The translations under genes were made by a program, and so were the position numbers. DNA of 64,000 nt from Boswellia sacra (taxonomy: Eukaryota > Streptophyta > Magnoliopsida > Sapindales > Burseraceae). Under the pieces are notes generated by a model that did no database searches, was not told where the DNA came from, and saw only the letters and a list, made by a program, of their open reading frames with translations. Location: contig SNVD02007190.1 in assembly GCA_013180625.2 (NCBI GenBank), forward strand, positions 186,001-250,000. Direction: 5' to 3'. Positions 10,506 through 22,822 of the stretch are shown piece by piece (the first letter of the stretch is position 1; each line of letters begins with the position of its first letter).

Positions 10506-12100
10506 TCAAATTGATTGCTTGTTGGGCCGCCACATACCGATTTTATATACTATCTTCTCAAATGTTGACATCGGTAACGTTTTAGTGAACAGATCTGCAA
10601 GATTGTCATTCAAACGTATCTGCTTCACATCGATCTTTTGACTTTCTTGAAGTTCATGCGTGTAGAAGAACTTCGGTGAGCTTTGTTCTATCTCCTTTGA
10701 TATATCCTCCTCGGACTTGAGCAATACAGGCTGCATTATCTTCATATATGATTGTTGGAAGATTTATAGTAGGAGATAATTTGCACAAATTCTGGATGTG
10801 TTGAATAATAGAACGTCACCATATACACTCTCGGTTGGCCTCATGCAATGCAACTATTTCAGAGTGGTTAGAAGAAGTAGCAACCAAACTCTGTTTAGTA
10901 GATCGCCATGAAATTGCGGTCCCATTATAAGTGAAAACATATCCAGTTTGTGATCGAGCTTTATGGGATCAGATAAATAACCAGCATCAGCATATCCAAC
11001 CAAGCCAGGATTTTCAAAAGGCTCATATGGAAAAAATAATCCTAGATCAATAGTTCCCTGAAGATAACGAAAAATATGTTTGATCCCGTTCCAATGCCGT
11101 CTAGTGAGTGCGGAACTAAACCTTGCTAACAAATTAACTGCAAATGCAATATCAGGTCTAGTACATTGCCCCAAATACATTAATGCACCTATAGCGTTCA
11201 AATATGGTACTTCAGGATCAAGTAACTATTCATCATCCTCTTTAGGACGGAATGGATCCTTTTTAGGATCAAGAGATCTAACGACCATATGGGTACTCAA
11301 TGGATGAGCCTTATCCACGTTGAATTGTTTCAAAAGTTTTTCTGTATATGCTGATTGGTAAACAAGTATGCCGTCAGGGTTATGCTCGATCTGCAGGCCG
11401 AGACAATATTTTGTTTTTCCCAAATCTTTCATTTCAAATTCCCTCTTCAAATATTCAGCAGCATTTTGGATTTCTTCAGGGGTTCCAATTAAATTCATGT
11501 CATCGACATTTACTGCTATAATAGCAAAACCAAATTCTGATTTCTTTATAAACACATAAGGGCATATGGGATCATTAATGTATCCTTCTTTAATTAAGTA
11601 TTCGCTAAGGTGATTGTACCACATTCTCCCTGATTGTTTCAATCTGTATAAGGATCTCTGCAACTTGAGTGAATACACACTCCTTGGTTGTGTTTTAATT
11701 GCTTCAGGCAATTTAAATCCTTCAGGGAGTTTCATATATATATCAGAATCTAATTGACCATACAAGTAAGCAGTTACCACATCCATAAGGCGCATCTGAA
11801 GTTTTTTCGAGACTGCCAAACTAATCAAGTATCTAAAAGTGATAACATCCATTACTGGAGCATAAGTTTCATCAAAATCAATACCCGCTCTCTGAGAAAA
11901 ACCTTGAGCTACTAGCCGGGCTTTATATCTGGCAATCTCATTATTCTCATTTCATTTTCTAGTAAATACCCATTTATATCCAACAGGTTTGACATCTTTA
12001 GGTGTTTGGACTACAGGTCCAATGACTTCACGTTTAGCCAAAGAAGATAATTCTGCTTGAATTGCTTCTTTCCATTTAGGCCAGTCATGCCTTTGTCTAC
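10506..12100 (-). pseudogene. Copia B reverse transcriptase-RNase H, broken
   Basis: The pieces read, from right to left, as reverse transcriptase and then RNase H. 11226-11852 carries the reverse transcriptase core, with DVVTAYLYGQLDSDIYMKLP, SLYRLKQSGRMWYNHL and the catalytic-type VNVDDMNLIG. 10854-11201 continues with YLGQCTRPDIAFAVNLLARF and YADAGYLSD. 10506-10745 holds the C-terminal RNase H tail with NDNLADLFTKTLP. Stops and frame changes separate them, at about 11850, 11210 and 10800. The polymerase motif has NVDD where YVDD is usual. The pieces together have about the normal length for these domains. Confidence 0.88.
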
Positions 12101-12101
12101 A

Positions 12102-14096
12102 TTAATCCACTGTTTGTGGTTCAAAGTCATCATTTATAATATTAGTGGCTACTGCAAATGAAAATACATCGTCAATGACAATTTCATCACGTTTCCACAT
12201 TTCTCTAGTATAAGCATAATTAATAGAAATTTTCTCATTTTTAAATTCATCTATCACTTCAGGGACATGCATTTCATTAACAACTTGTGTCTCTTCAGCG
12301 ACAGGTGTCTCCTTAGGAATATTTGTCGTTTCAGGAGACAAATCAGAGAATGTGGATTCTTTAGCTCGATCATTGTTTATATCAGGACCGTTATTAATCA
12401 ATTTTCTTTTTCGAGGGATAGTATCTTTTGATCCAAGGGGTCTGCCACGCTTCTGGCGTGCAACAATTTGATTATTCATTGTTGCTTGAGGGGTTTGCTC
12501 AACATGAATCTCAATTCGAGCCGGTGTATTAGCAGCATGAATATGTGACTTTGTTATCTTGGCTGCATCAGTAAATGCATCCGGCATATGATTAGCGATA
12601 GTCTGAAGATGTATCATCCTTTGCACTTTATTTTCACATTGAGATGTGCGAGGATCAATATGAGACAATGTTTCCGCATTCCAAAAAGTTCTGGATTTCT
12701 TTCAGAAGGCACATGCCCAACTTCGGGAGGCATTTTCTTTTTTCCTAAAGGTGGGAAAACTGTCTCATCAAAATTACAATCTGCAAATCGTGCAGTAAAA
12801 ATATCACCCGTCATGGGTTCCAAATATCTGATAATGGATGGAGAATTATAACCTACATAAATCCTCAATCGGCGTTGAGGTCCCATTTTTGTCCGCTTCG
12901 GGGCAGCAATGGGGACTTGTACGACACAACCGAAAGTTCTTAGATGGGATATATTGGGTTGTTGGCCAAGCACAAGTTGTATTGGTGAATATTCATGATA
13001 AGCAGTGGGCCTTAATCTGATCAATGATGCAGCATGTAAAATAGCATGGCCCCAGGTAGAGTTGGCAACTGTGTTCTCAACAATAAAGTTCGTGCAATTA
13101 TTTGCAGTCGCTTTATAAGTGATTCTACCAAACCATTTTGGGTATGGACATATGGGACAAGATGCTCAATATCAATTCCAATGGACATACAATAATCATC
13201 AAAAACTTTTGATGTAAACTCACCAGCATTATCCAAACGTATGGACCTAATAGGATAATCTGGAAAATGTGTCCGTAATTTTATAATTTGAGCAAGTAGT
13301 TTTGCAAATGCAATATTTCTAGTTGATAACAAACATACATGAGACCACCGTACAGAAGCATCATTTAGGACCATAAAATAACGAAAAGGTCCACTCGGTG
13401 GATGAATAGGTCCACATATATCCCCTTGGATTCTTTGTAAAAATGATGGGGATTCTTGACCAATCTTAGAGAGAGATGGTCTAACAATCAATTTTTCTTG
13501 TGAGCAAGCGGTACAAGTAGTTTCATTGGACAGAAGGATTTTCTTATTCTTTAGTGGGTGTCCATTTGTATTCTCAACAATTCTACGCATCATTGATGAT
13601 CTGGGTGATCAAGATGGTCATGCCATAACATAAAAGTCTTAGGATCATTAAACTTCTGTTTCATAACTGCGTATGTTTCAATGGACCTTATATATGTATA
13701 ATATAATCCAAAAGAGAAAGCTTCAAGCTTCTCTAATATTAACTTCTGTCCTGAGATATTTGAGGTAATACAAAGGAATTCAATATTATTTTCACAGGAT
13801 GTCTCAATATGATATCCATTATGTCTTATGTCTTTGAAACTGAGCAAATTTCTTCTGGATTTGCTTGAGTATATGGCATTATTAATATTCAATTCAGTAT
13901 CGTTTGTCAACATTATTGTGGCTCTTCCAGAGCCCTCAATCAAGTTTACAGACCCTGATATAGTGTTAACCTTTACTTCCAAAAAGGTTAAATTTAGGAA
14001 ATATTTTTTATCTTTAAGAATTGTATGTGTGGTTGCACTATCAACTAGGCACAGATTTCTATCACTTTTAGGTAAAGATAAAGTCTTGATGTCCAT
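12102..14096 (-). pseudogene. Copia B protease-integrase, broken
   Basis: 13590-14096 begins with a protease-like LVDSATTHTI, with DSA where DSG or DTG is usual, and ends at the pre-integrase motif LWHDHLDHPDHQ. 13021-13593 carries the integrase core: CTACSQEKL (zinc ligands), GDICGPIHPPSG, RLDNAGEFTSKVFDDYC and NGLVESLIKRLQ, which give the D, D and E positions of the DDE triad. 12614-13024 continues with HLRTFGCVVQVPI and the post-core region. 12102-12668 is the linker to reverse transcriptase. At least three frame changes interrupt the chain, so no working integrase is possible. Confidence 0.87.
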
Positions 14097-14187
14097 TCCC
14101 TTTCATTAAAAGATACATCAAAGCAAAAATATATTAAAATAGGACATCATTGCGAAATATAACAAAAAGTGAAAAAATAACAGTTCT

Positions 14188-15252
14188 TCAGTTGGCTAGG
14201 GCATTTTTATTAATCATTATCTGGCCAATAGCTTCATCTGAACTAGGAAAGAAATCTGAATTTTCATTAGTCATTATCTGGCCAATAGCTTCATATGAAC
14301 TAGGAAAGAAATCCGAGATATCAAAATTAGTGTGACCTACTAGCTCATCGATGTAGTTTGTCTCAACATTTTTTCCTTTATTCTTTATGGAGGTCTGATA
14401 CAAATCCACTAAATGCTTTGGTGTCCGACAAGTACGTGACCAATGGCCCTTCGCGCCACATCTATAGCAAGTACTTTCATTACTCCTTTGTGGTTTAGGT
14501 TGATGACTTTTTTCTTTGTCATATGTTGAGTCATTTTTGTTCCACTTCTGGTGGTTCAGTTTAAATTTCTTGAAATGGCCACCTCTATGTTGGAAAATTT
14601 TTCTGCCAAAGCCACGACCACTCTTGCCACCATGTTTATTAAATGGCATAGCATTCACTTCAGGGAATGCTGTAGATCCAGTGGGACGTAATTGATAATT
14701 TTTCAATAGAATTTCATTGTTTTGCTCAGCAACCAAAAGACGTGATATCAACTCAGTGTATTTCTTAAATTTGCGCTCACAATATTGTTGCATCAGGATC
14801 ATGTTGGAGGGATGAAATATAGATAGTGTTTTCTCTAACATCTCCTCTTCAGTAACAGTTTGTCCACAGTACCTCAATTGAGATACAACTCTGAATATGA
14901 CTGAGTTATATTCGCTTATCGTTTTGAAATCCTGAAGTCTCAAATTCTGCCATTGGAATCGGGCCCTTGGCAATATTATTGTTCTTTGCTGATCAAATCT
15001 TTCTTTCAAATTGTTCCAAAGAGCTAATGGATCAGTTATAGTTGTATATTCGGATTTCAGGCCTTTATTTAAATGATGATGCAATAATATCATGGCCTTA
15101 GACTGATCCTGCAGCGATGCAGTATTTCCATTTGTTATGGTGTGTCCGATGCCCATGGAATTCAAGTGAAGTACAACATCATCAGCCCAATCTGAATAAT
15201 TGTCTTCATTATGCAATAATGGCTCAAACATCAATCTTTCGAAATTTGCCAT
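14188..15252 (-). CDS. Copia B gag
   Basis: An uninterrupted 354-codon frame starts MANFERLMFEPLLHN just inside the primer site. Residues 1-200 are the capsid-like gag region (SDWADDVVLHLNSMG, LWNNLKERFDQQRT, SVIFRVVSQLRYCG). A basic glycine-rich stretch follows, then a CCHC zinc knuckle CYRCGAKGHWSRTC near residue 265. The last 45 residues hold a tandem duplication (DFFPSSYEAIGQIM then DFFPSSDEAIGQIM). It would bind element RNA and form the particle. It is the only intact reading frame of the element, and I infer no present function. Confidence 0.85.
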   Translation of the reverse strand: MANFERLMFEPLLHNEDNYSDWADDVVLHLNSMGIGHTITNGNTASLQDQSKAMILLHHHLNKGLKSEYTTITDPLALWNNLKERFDQQRTIILPRARFQWQNLRLQDFKTISEYNSVIFRVVSQLRYCGQTVTEEEMLEKTLSIFHPSNMILMQQYCERKFKKYTELISRLLVAEQNNEILLKNYQLRPTGSTAFPEVNAMPFNKHGGKSGRGFGRKIFQHRGGHFKKFKLNHQKWNKNDSTYDKEKSHQPKPQRSNESTCYRCGAKGHWSRTCRTPKHLVDLYQTSIKNKGKNVETNYIDELVGHTNFDISDFFPSSYEAIGQIMTNENSDFFPSSDEAIGQIMINKNALAN

Positions 15253-15267
15253 TATATCTGAAAAATA

Positions 15268-15283
15268 TTTCGTGCTGATAACG
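15268..15283 (-). promoter_or_regulatory. Copia B primer-binding region
   Basis: Minus-strand GTTATCAGCACGAAA lies immediately after the LTR. The TATCAGCACGA motif is seen at this place in several plant Copia lineages; the tRNA was not identified here. Confidence 0.6.
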
Positions 15284-15328
<45 letters not shown>

Positions 15329-15764
15329 ATGGTATTTGTGATAGATCTATATATGTGTTGCGGGTTTGCAGGAATTAAAAGGGAGTGAAATGAGTATCAA
15401 TTAGGAGTATGTAATATGAAGTGAGGTAAGTGGGCCAGCAAGAATAATGAAATATATTTCTCTAATGAATAAAAGAAACATGAGCAAAAGTGAGTCACTC
15501 AAGAGGCGAAACGGGCAAGAGAGAAAAATTATTCCCTTTTGATTTCTTCACTACCATTACACGGGGTGGAGGGGTTCTATTTATAGTCACATAAGTAACC
15601 GCTTACTGTCACCCCATTTACCAGTCATAACTCACCCACTTAATAGCCAATTAAACATTGCCTAGAAGAAAACTATTCAAATTTCAACATTCGTTACAGA
15701 TCAATTAAATGATGGACACCTCATATACTTCATGTGGTGGTAATCCATCAGACACTTTACAACA
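15284..15764 (-). repeat. Copia B 5' LTR
   Basis: About 481 bp, matching 9803-10256. The difference in length comes mainly from the TA tract at its 3' end (about 15288-15324 here, shorter in the other LTR). The outer end is TGTTGTAAAGTG next to the ATTTT duplication. Confidence 0.88.
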
Positions 15765-15769
15765 ATTTT

Positions 15770-17084
15770 CATAAAATTTTTTTTCATAAAATTTTTATAA
15801 TATTAGCCCAAAAGTTCTTTAAAACATGTATTTTACTGTCTTTCCTAACTATTTTTTATATTTTATCCGTTAAAGCAAAGGTAGGTTTATATTTAGAAAT
15901 AAATAAAGTATAATTAATTAGTATCAATGCATTATCCTATATAGAAAACTCCTCCTATTTTATTATTAGTAGTAGTAGTAGTAGTAGTAGCAGCAGTAGC
16001 AGTAGTATTAAGATTCCCTTCATATATCAAAGATACTAATAAGACTAAAAATTTATGAACACATGTACTTAGCAATTTTTTTTTGTTAGTATTTAACAAC
16101 TTTTTTACCCCAATTGGAAAAAAAATATTTCGGTTACACCTCTGCATCGGATGCTTTCAATAAACAGTTGTTGCATGAGAAATTGTCAACCGTTTATGTT
16201 TCCCTGATGGTTTAAATGGTATGTGTTGATTATCGAGGGCAAGGTTTCAAGGGTAGGCAATAAGGACTAGTGACAAGAAGTTGGAAATGGTATAAAAAGG
16301 AAAATAGTTATTCTAAAATGTCGTTTTTATACCAACTAATTGAAAATTAACTTTTCCAATTTGCATTTCCAATTACTTGGGATATGCTTGTTTTGTATTT
16401 TGTATTTTGGTTTTCGTGGTTTAGTAAGAATATGTAGTTAATTTAAATTTTTTTAATTTTGAAAATGATATATGGTTGAATTGATTTAAAATATATTAGT
16501 AAATGTGTTTTTAGAAAATGAATTCTTAATTTAAAAACAAACAAGACCTTATTTTCTATATATAAATTTTTAATTATTATTTAATCAACTGTTGTCAAGT
16601 TGGTTTACTAATGATTTTAGATGTACATCAAATAATGTACATATCAAACTGTTGAATATTATGCTTATATTTAAAAACAAAAGAAAAACTTGAGATAAAT
16701 TTGATACTTAATATTATACTTTATAGGGATACCTAAATTTGTTAAATATTGTTATTTTTTAAAAGATTGGTCAAAAATGAATTTTTTTTTAAAATTAAGT
16801 AATACTAGACTTACAGCATTTACACAACTCAAACTCCACAACTTGATGTGACAGTCTACATTGCAAAATCATACTAGAGATATAACTTCTATCATTCTTT
16901 TTTGTTTTTCTTCTCCAGTAAATTTTTGTCACATAAACTGTTACACAAGTTATAGAATTTGGATTGTATAAAAATTGCATTACTTTTTTTTTAATTTATT
17001 CTTTCTTTCACATCTAGGGAATCTAGGGTTGATGTTAAGATACTAAATAAGTTGTACAAAATAAAAGGTATGACAAATGGGCTT
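15770..17084. other. AT-rich intergenic DNA
   Basis: No gene is supported. It contains an (AGT)n/(AGC)n microsatellite at about 15967-16011. Frames on the minus strand at 15932-16147 and 16795-16980 are low-complexity. Confidence 0.7.
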
Positions 17085-17133
17085 ACCAGGACCTCTGTGC
17101 GACCTAGTGGTGGGTGTTAGTGCTTATTGCACG
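17085..17133 (+). repeat. Type-1 tRNA-like module, left half
   Basis: The box A-like GCGACCTAGTGGTGG and GTGCTTATTGCACG are cut by the hAT insertion. The module resumes at 21552 with the box B part. Confidence 0.65.
17126..17133. repeat. hAT target-site duplication, left
   Basis: ATTGCACG here and ATTGCAAG at 21552-21559 agree at 7 of 8 positions, the 8-bp duplication typical of hAT transposons. Confidence 0.85.
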
Positions 17134-17795
17134 TAGGGATGGCAATGGGGCGGGGTGGGGGTGGGAAGGCCATCCCCATTTCTCATCCCATTGTTAAAAT
17201 CATCCCCCATTCTCCACCCATTCCCCATGTTTTTTTGGATGGGGCGGGGATGGGGAATTTCCATACGGGGAATGTTGTCCCCAACCCTACCCCATTCTCC
17301 ATACAAAAATATTAGTTTTACTTAGAATTAAAAATTCACATAAACATTAGTTAACATATAATAATAAATAATCTCTAACAAGAAAAAAATCATCAATAAC
17401 TTCATTATAGCAATATCAAAATTGTAATATAGTTTTTGTCACCAAGTCTAGTACTTAAAAGAAATGAAAAGGAAAGTAAAATAAGTCACAACCAGTAAAA
17501 GAAATATATAAATGATCTCCTAAAATTATGTTCTACATCAATGTAGCATCATCTATTTGCTTTTTTCTCAAGATCGTGGATAGCTTCATTCCTATAACAT
17601 TAAAAAAAAGTTACTTTCAATTTATAATCATTATTTTTGTGAATTAATAATATAGTTAAGTTTACCTCATCCGTATCTTCCAAGTTTGTTCCTTTTGCAG
17701 TTTTTGTTGAAGAACATGGAGACCTAATCACATTAACAAATACATCACATATTAATGAACTTACAATAAAAAAATTATATATAACTAACAAATAA

Positions 17796-19880
17796 TTAAC
17801 TATCATGTTTTATACCATTAATTTCAGCCCATAACCAATCTTGAGTACACATCAAAGTTTCTAATGTCTTTGGATGTAATCTACTACGATGAGGACTCAC
17901 AAATCTCTCACTAGTACTGAAAGCAGATTCAAATGCAACTATAGAAATAGGTATTGCCAAAATATCTCTAGCAATATCATGTAAAGTAGGATATTTAGTC
18001 CCATTTGCCTTCCACCAACCCAATATATCAAAGTTCTAAGATCTAGGCAAGACAGGCTCTTCCAAATAAAGATCAAACTCTGACTTGATATGCTCATTAC
18101 TACTGGTACTAGAAACAAATAAGTCAAATGATGCCAAAGAATCTTCCATTCCTATATCCATCTAAACAACCTCCGATTGGGAAGAAGGAACACTTGAAGA
18201 TTGATCAACTTCTCCATTGGATTTGGCCTTCAATTGATATTGTTTCACCAAATTATAACAAGTTTTACGAACTCTTTCAATTTCAGCTGAGAAGTCACTT
18301 GGATAAATTTTTGGAAAATAAAAATCCAACAATTTCATCTTGAATCTTGGATCCAACACAGTTGCTACAACCATTATCCCATGAATTACATTCCAATATT
18401 TGTCAAATTTCACAATCATATTTGATGCCATAATCCTTATTTGATCATACATGGAGGTATACCAATAAAAAATTGATAACTTAATTTGACAAATTTTTTG
18501 GCAAGTAAAGGTTTGCTATAGGATACTTGGTACCAGGAAATAATTCAGTCACTTCAAAAAAATATTTTTAATCTATCACAACTCTCCTTTGCCATCAACC
18601 AATCTTCATCAAGAGGCAAACATTTATATTGTGGTTCCCGTTGTTTAAGACGAGGGAAAACACTTTTATATATCAAAGCAGTATCTAGCATCAAATATGT
18701 AGAATTCCACCAAGTTTTACAATCAAGAGATAGCTTCTTATTGCTTTGAATATTCAAATGTCGTGCAGCCTTAACAAAATTTTCCTCTCTTTTAGGTGTA
18801 CCTGTCCAGTCTACAACACTATCACGAATTCTCTCAACACTAGTACTAATCACACTTAATCCTTCCTTCAATATCAAATTCAATATATGTGCATAGCAAC
18901 GCATGTGAAAAAAATCACCACCTAATAAAAGTGAAGTACTAGACAACTTATCAAGTAGAGTATCAATCATGGCATCATTAGTGGTACAATTGTCTACAGC
19001 TAAATAGAAAGCTTACGATCAATGTTCCAATCTAATATAGAATCCATCAACACATCAACAAGAACCTCAGAAGTATGTGGGCATGGCACATAGACAAACC
19101 TAAAATAAATAATAACATACAATTATAACTAAATATCATCAAATATAAATTAGGTAGAATTGTAAAAACACAATAATAAATTTAAAACTAAAAAACAAAA
19201 AAAAGTTTCATGTATAAATAATTACCCGATTATTCGGCTTTGTAATATCCAAGATTCGTCTATGAAATTTGTAGTTATGGCCATGAATCCCCTTTTTTAA
19301 TTATGAGAAGTCCACATGTCAATAGTAATAGCAATTTTGCTTTGGTTATTTTCCAACAATTTCATTGTCTTAGACTTCTCATAATCATAAATTTTTAAGA
19401 TATTGTTCTTGATAGTGTTTCGAGAAACTATCTTAAACAATGGTTGAACAGAACTAAGGAACCTCTTGAATCCAATATGTTCAACCATACTAAAAGGGTA
19501 CTCATGCAAGACTATCATATTTACAAGTTCCTTTCTTGTTGTTTCTTGATCAAAGGTACATGTATCAACCTTGACTTTTCCACCAGATGCCTGAGTAGTT
19601 CTCAAAATTGCAGACTTTTATATCTCTTTGCTTACGCAAGGGACATATTTTAAAATGGTCATATAAATGTTTTGTCCCATTCTTGAGAAGTCCTCCAAGC
19701 TTCTTTCAACAATAATTACAAACTGACTTAAACTCCCCATTTATTTTTTGTCTTGTAAAGTTTCCACATGATTGACTTTAGCTTTCGATTTGCATTCTTG
19801 TCACATTCACCTTTCGGTATCTCATTTGGTATTTCATCAACACAATCACTATCTTCTAGATTGATTAGTGGTGCAAACAT
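17796..19880 (-). pseudogene. hAT transposase (zf-BED/RICESLEEPER type), broken
   Basis: Read from the ATG at 19880. A BED zinc finger with the CNYC pair and GTKHLYDHFKIC lies at about 19640-19720, with an in-frame stop at 19706-19708 straight after CNYC and a frame change just upstream. Next is the conserved segment EYPFSMVEHIGFKRFL to ITIDMWTSHN (19297-19605). The RNase H-like part follows, with VDNCTTND near 18985, RCYAHILNLILKEGL and WWNSTYLML (18554-18970) and KFDKYWNVIHG, VLDPRFKMKLLDFYF (18162-18452). The C-terminal dimerisation domain with YPTLHDIARDILAIP, ESAFSTSERFVSPHRSRLHP is at 17796-18023. Domain order and content match hAT transposases, which cut and paste their own element. 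At least five interruptions are present; some (around 19100-19230) could be introns. Confidence 0.9.
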
Positions 19881-20830
19881 TTTTTCCACCTAATAAAATT
19901 AAATATATATGATCATAAATATAAAATACATAAAATAATATATATATATATATAAATTTTTTACAACAATATTTTTATTTATTATTTTAATTTATAATAG
20001 TTGGTCTTGATAAATATTATATGAGTTAATAAAACCTGCATATACCTAACAAACACCTAGTTAATAGGCTACTATTATGCAAACTTTATTAATATAATGT
20101 TATAACAAGCTAAATTAAATGGATGCACAGTTAATAACAAAAGCTTTATTAACAACCACATGTACAACCATGCTCAATTAGGCATAATAAATTATAAAAA
20201 AAATATTTTGGAGAGGATTAACTCATTGTTAGTAGACATACATATAAATTGGATTATAAGCCATTAGTACATGACAATCATGCAGAGTCCACTCAAAAGA
20301 ATTGCTAACATGATCATATGATTACAAACTTAATGAAAAAATTTAAGTTTAAGTGCTAAGTGGTGGTGGAGTCTGGAACGTTGAAGTGAATTGCTTTGCA
20401 ATTTCTTATATTATTATTCATTTTGGCTTTACTATTATATTTATATTATGTAATCAAATAATATAAGATTAATTAAGAGGCATACAATCTTTGTCCATAT
20501 GATTCTTTTAACAGAGTACAGGAACCCTCCACTAGTGCTAGCAAATGAAAGCAATGCAGGAGACATGTTTTTTACTTAATTTTGCTTTAAACTTATAAAA
20601 CTAAATCACATTTCCCAAACCTATCTCTATATATTTTATAGCTAGCTATTTGCATAGTCGATCACGTGAAGTATACATACAGGCTCAGTGTTGACAGTGG
20701 ATGATGTTGACAAAGCATTCTTTCTCACTAGTTCAACCTCATCACAAACCCTTGTCCAATTCCACTATTAATATAAGAATCAAGGGCAGAAGAAAGACAA
20801 TAGAGTTCACATTAACGAATCGTAACTAAC

Positions 20831-20831
<1 letters not shown>

Positions 20832-20900
<69 letters not shown>
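20832..20900. repeat. (TA)n-(GA)n microsatellite
   Basis: A pure TA tract at 20832-20875 is followed by a GA tract to 20900. It lies within the hAT element. Confidence 0.97.
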
Positions 20901-21551
20901 AGTGCAAACAAATATCATGTGAATATAAACAATCTAACAAACACGTAATATACTATTAAAAAAAAGTTTATTTGAATGCAATGAATTTACCAAAGTGAAG
21001 AGAATTTGTTTATGCTTTCCAAGACTCAGTCCTTGTCGGCTTGTATCCTCTGTTGGAGTTGTGTTTATAATTTGGCTGCAATCTTTCTTGTTATTTTAGA
21101 GAAAATGACTTTACTTTGATGAATTTTCTAAAAGCAAATAAAGATGGTGGCTGCCAATTGCTCATGAGTCATAACTTTGTTAATTTTGTTATGTATAAGT
21201 GAATTAGGGTTTTTGTAAAATAATATGATATTACATTTTTAGACAATTAAATGATTTTATATTATTTCCTTAAATAACTATTCTATTTAAATTAAAATAG
21301 TTTTCATATTATAAATTTTTTAAATATAATATATATTATATACAAATAAAAATAATATTAGTTTTGTATTTCAAAAATTTTTGCAAGGTGTGGGGTGGAT
21401 ACGAGGTAGGGAGTAGTAAACCCATCCACACCTCATTATAATGTGGGTATTTATTTTTTCCCCCATCCCCTAAAATAATACCCCGATCCCCACCTCGATA
21501 GAGGCGGATGCCCACGGATCCCCGCCCCTGCGGTATATTTTGTCATCCCTA

Positions 21552-21650
21552 ATTGCAAGCCTTATTGCCCGGTCTTAAGTTCGAGTGCTGGTATCTATTT
21601 GAACCCTCCACTTTGTGACTGAACAAGGTATTTCAAAATATCTCTTTTTA
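21552..21650 (+). repeat. Type-1 tRNA-like module, right half with hairpin
   Basis: This starts with the right hAT target duplication ATTGCAAG (21552-21559). GGTCTTAAGTTCGAGTGC is a good box B. The hairpin AGGTATT/AATATCT with a TCAA loop is at 21626-21643, with one G-T pair, and a T-run follows. Confidence 0.65.
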
Positions 21651-22759
21651 ATTATATTTCCAATTATCTAGTCATTTTAAACTCTAATTAAAATAAAATT
21701 ACATATTCTATGAAATTGTATTCAAACTATATGTATAAATTGGAGAACACATGAAGAAAATCAATGCTACAAGCATATAAAAATAGAAAATAATTCTACG
21801 TATACAACCAACTTAAACGATCGAGCTCATTCGATCTGACATGACACAAACTCATTGAGTGGGTTAAAAACAAAAAGAAAATTCAAGATTTTGAATAAAT
21901 AGAAGCTTACCTATCCAATGATTATGTGTCAAGTCAAGTTTTATATATTCGGTTGTCCAATTGAATTATACATCTAATAATTATTCAAAAATGGAAAAAT
22001 TACGTGTAGTGGTACTCGTTCGATCGCTTTGAGATATTGCGGTCAATTTTCAATCAAATATTAGGAAAATAATCAATTTTCACATAGAAAGAGATTAATA
22101 GCTCAATCTTTTAGACGTAGAAACATCTAAATTGAAAGAAGCATAAACTTCGCTAATCTATCGGTAAACCCTTAAAAAATTTCAATCTTTTATAAAGGTG
22201 TTAGATTAATATATTTGATGCTTAATATCAAATATTATGCTTATTAATACAAAAGTTAGCATTATTTGAGTACTATCTTATTAACCAGTCAATAATATAT
22301 ATAACCTAGTACATTTTATTTATTTCTTCATATTACTCCAAAATAAAAAGGAGAGCAACATCAAACCCACCGTGGCCACCATGTTCACTGCACATTAAAT
22401 CTAATTCGATTAATTATTTGGCTTTCTATTGTGTTGAATTTTTCCAATAAAAGTTCCTTTGATCTTTGACATAGATATATTAGCAGTTACAATAGATAAT
22501 TGACCAATAATAATAAGAGAATTGAAAATGAATCCTGGACTCAGAACATTTTCAATTTAAAGTTTTTATTGATATCTAAACTTTATGTTAGAGAGTTTTT
22601 TAATACGAGAACAAATTGCATATAATATGATTTCGTGATTTTTATGTATGCAAAATTTATAACATTGAATATCTATGAAACTTATAATTACAAATAAGTT
22701 ATTACATAAGTAATATTAAAATTCTTAATTGAATTTAGGATTCTCCAATTAAAGTGTTA
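21650..22759. other. AT-rich intergenic DNA with a dispersed block
   Basis: The stretch 22480-22720 matches 7080-7290 and 42300-42470 (GATAATTGACYAAT, GAACATTTTCAATTTAAAG). No gene is seen. Confidence 0.55.
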
Positions 22760-22822
22760 GGGCTTGTTTATTTTGGCTTCTCTGAGTATAACTTATAGAA
22801 GTAGATCTATTGAAATAGAACT

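Larger units (their letters stand above)
9803..15764 (-). mobile_element. Ty1/Copia retrotransposon B, nearly full length
   Basis: Two LTRs flank gag, protease, integrase, reverse transcriptase and RNase H in Copia order on the minus strand. The 5 bp outside the element match: ATTTT at 9798-9802 and at 15765-15769. This places the left edge at 9803, inside a TA tract, rather than at the TGTTATGG at 9818. Gag is open but the rest of the coding region is broken by stops and frameshifts, so the copy is dead. It shows no close similarity to Copia A or C. Confidence 0.93.
17134..21551 (-). mobile_element. hAT-family DNA transposon, decayed
   Basis: The ends are TAGGGATGGCAATGGGG and the inverse of TTTTGTCATCCCTA, a terminal inverted repeat of about 12 bp with one mismatch. 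G-rich and C-rich subterminal tracts (17147-17295 and 21375-21535) are usual for this family. The 4418-bp element has an 8-bp target duplication and carries a transposase on the minus strand that is no longer open. It lies inside a type-1 tRNA-like module, so it is younger than that module. Confidence 0.93.
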
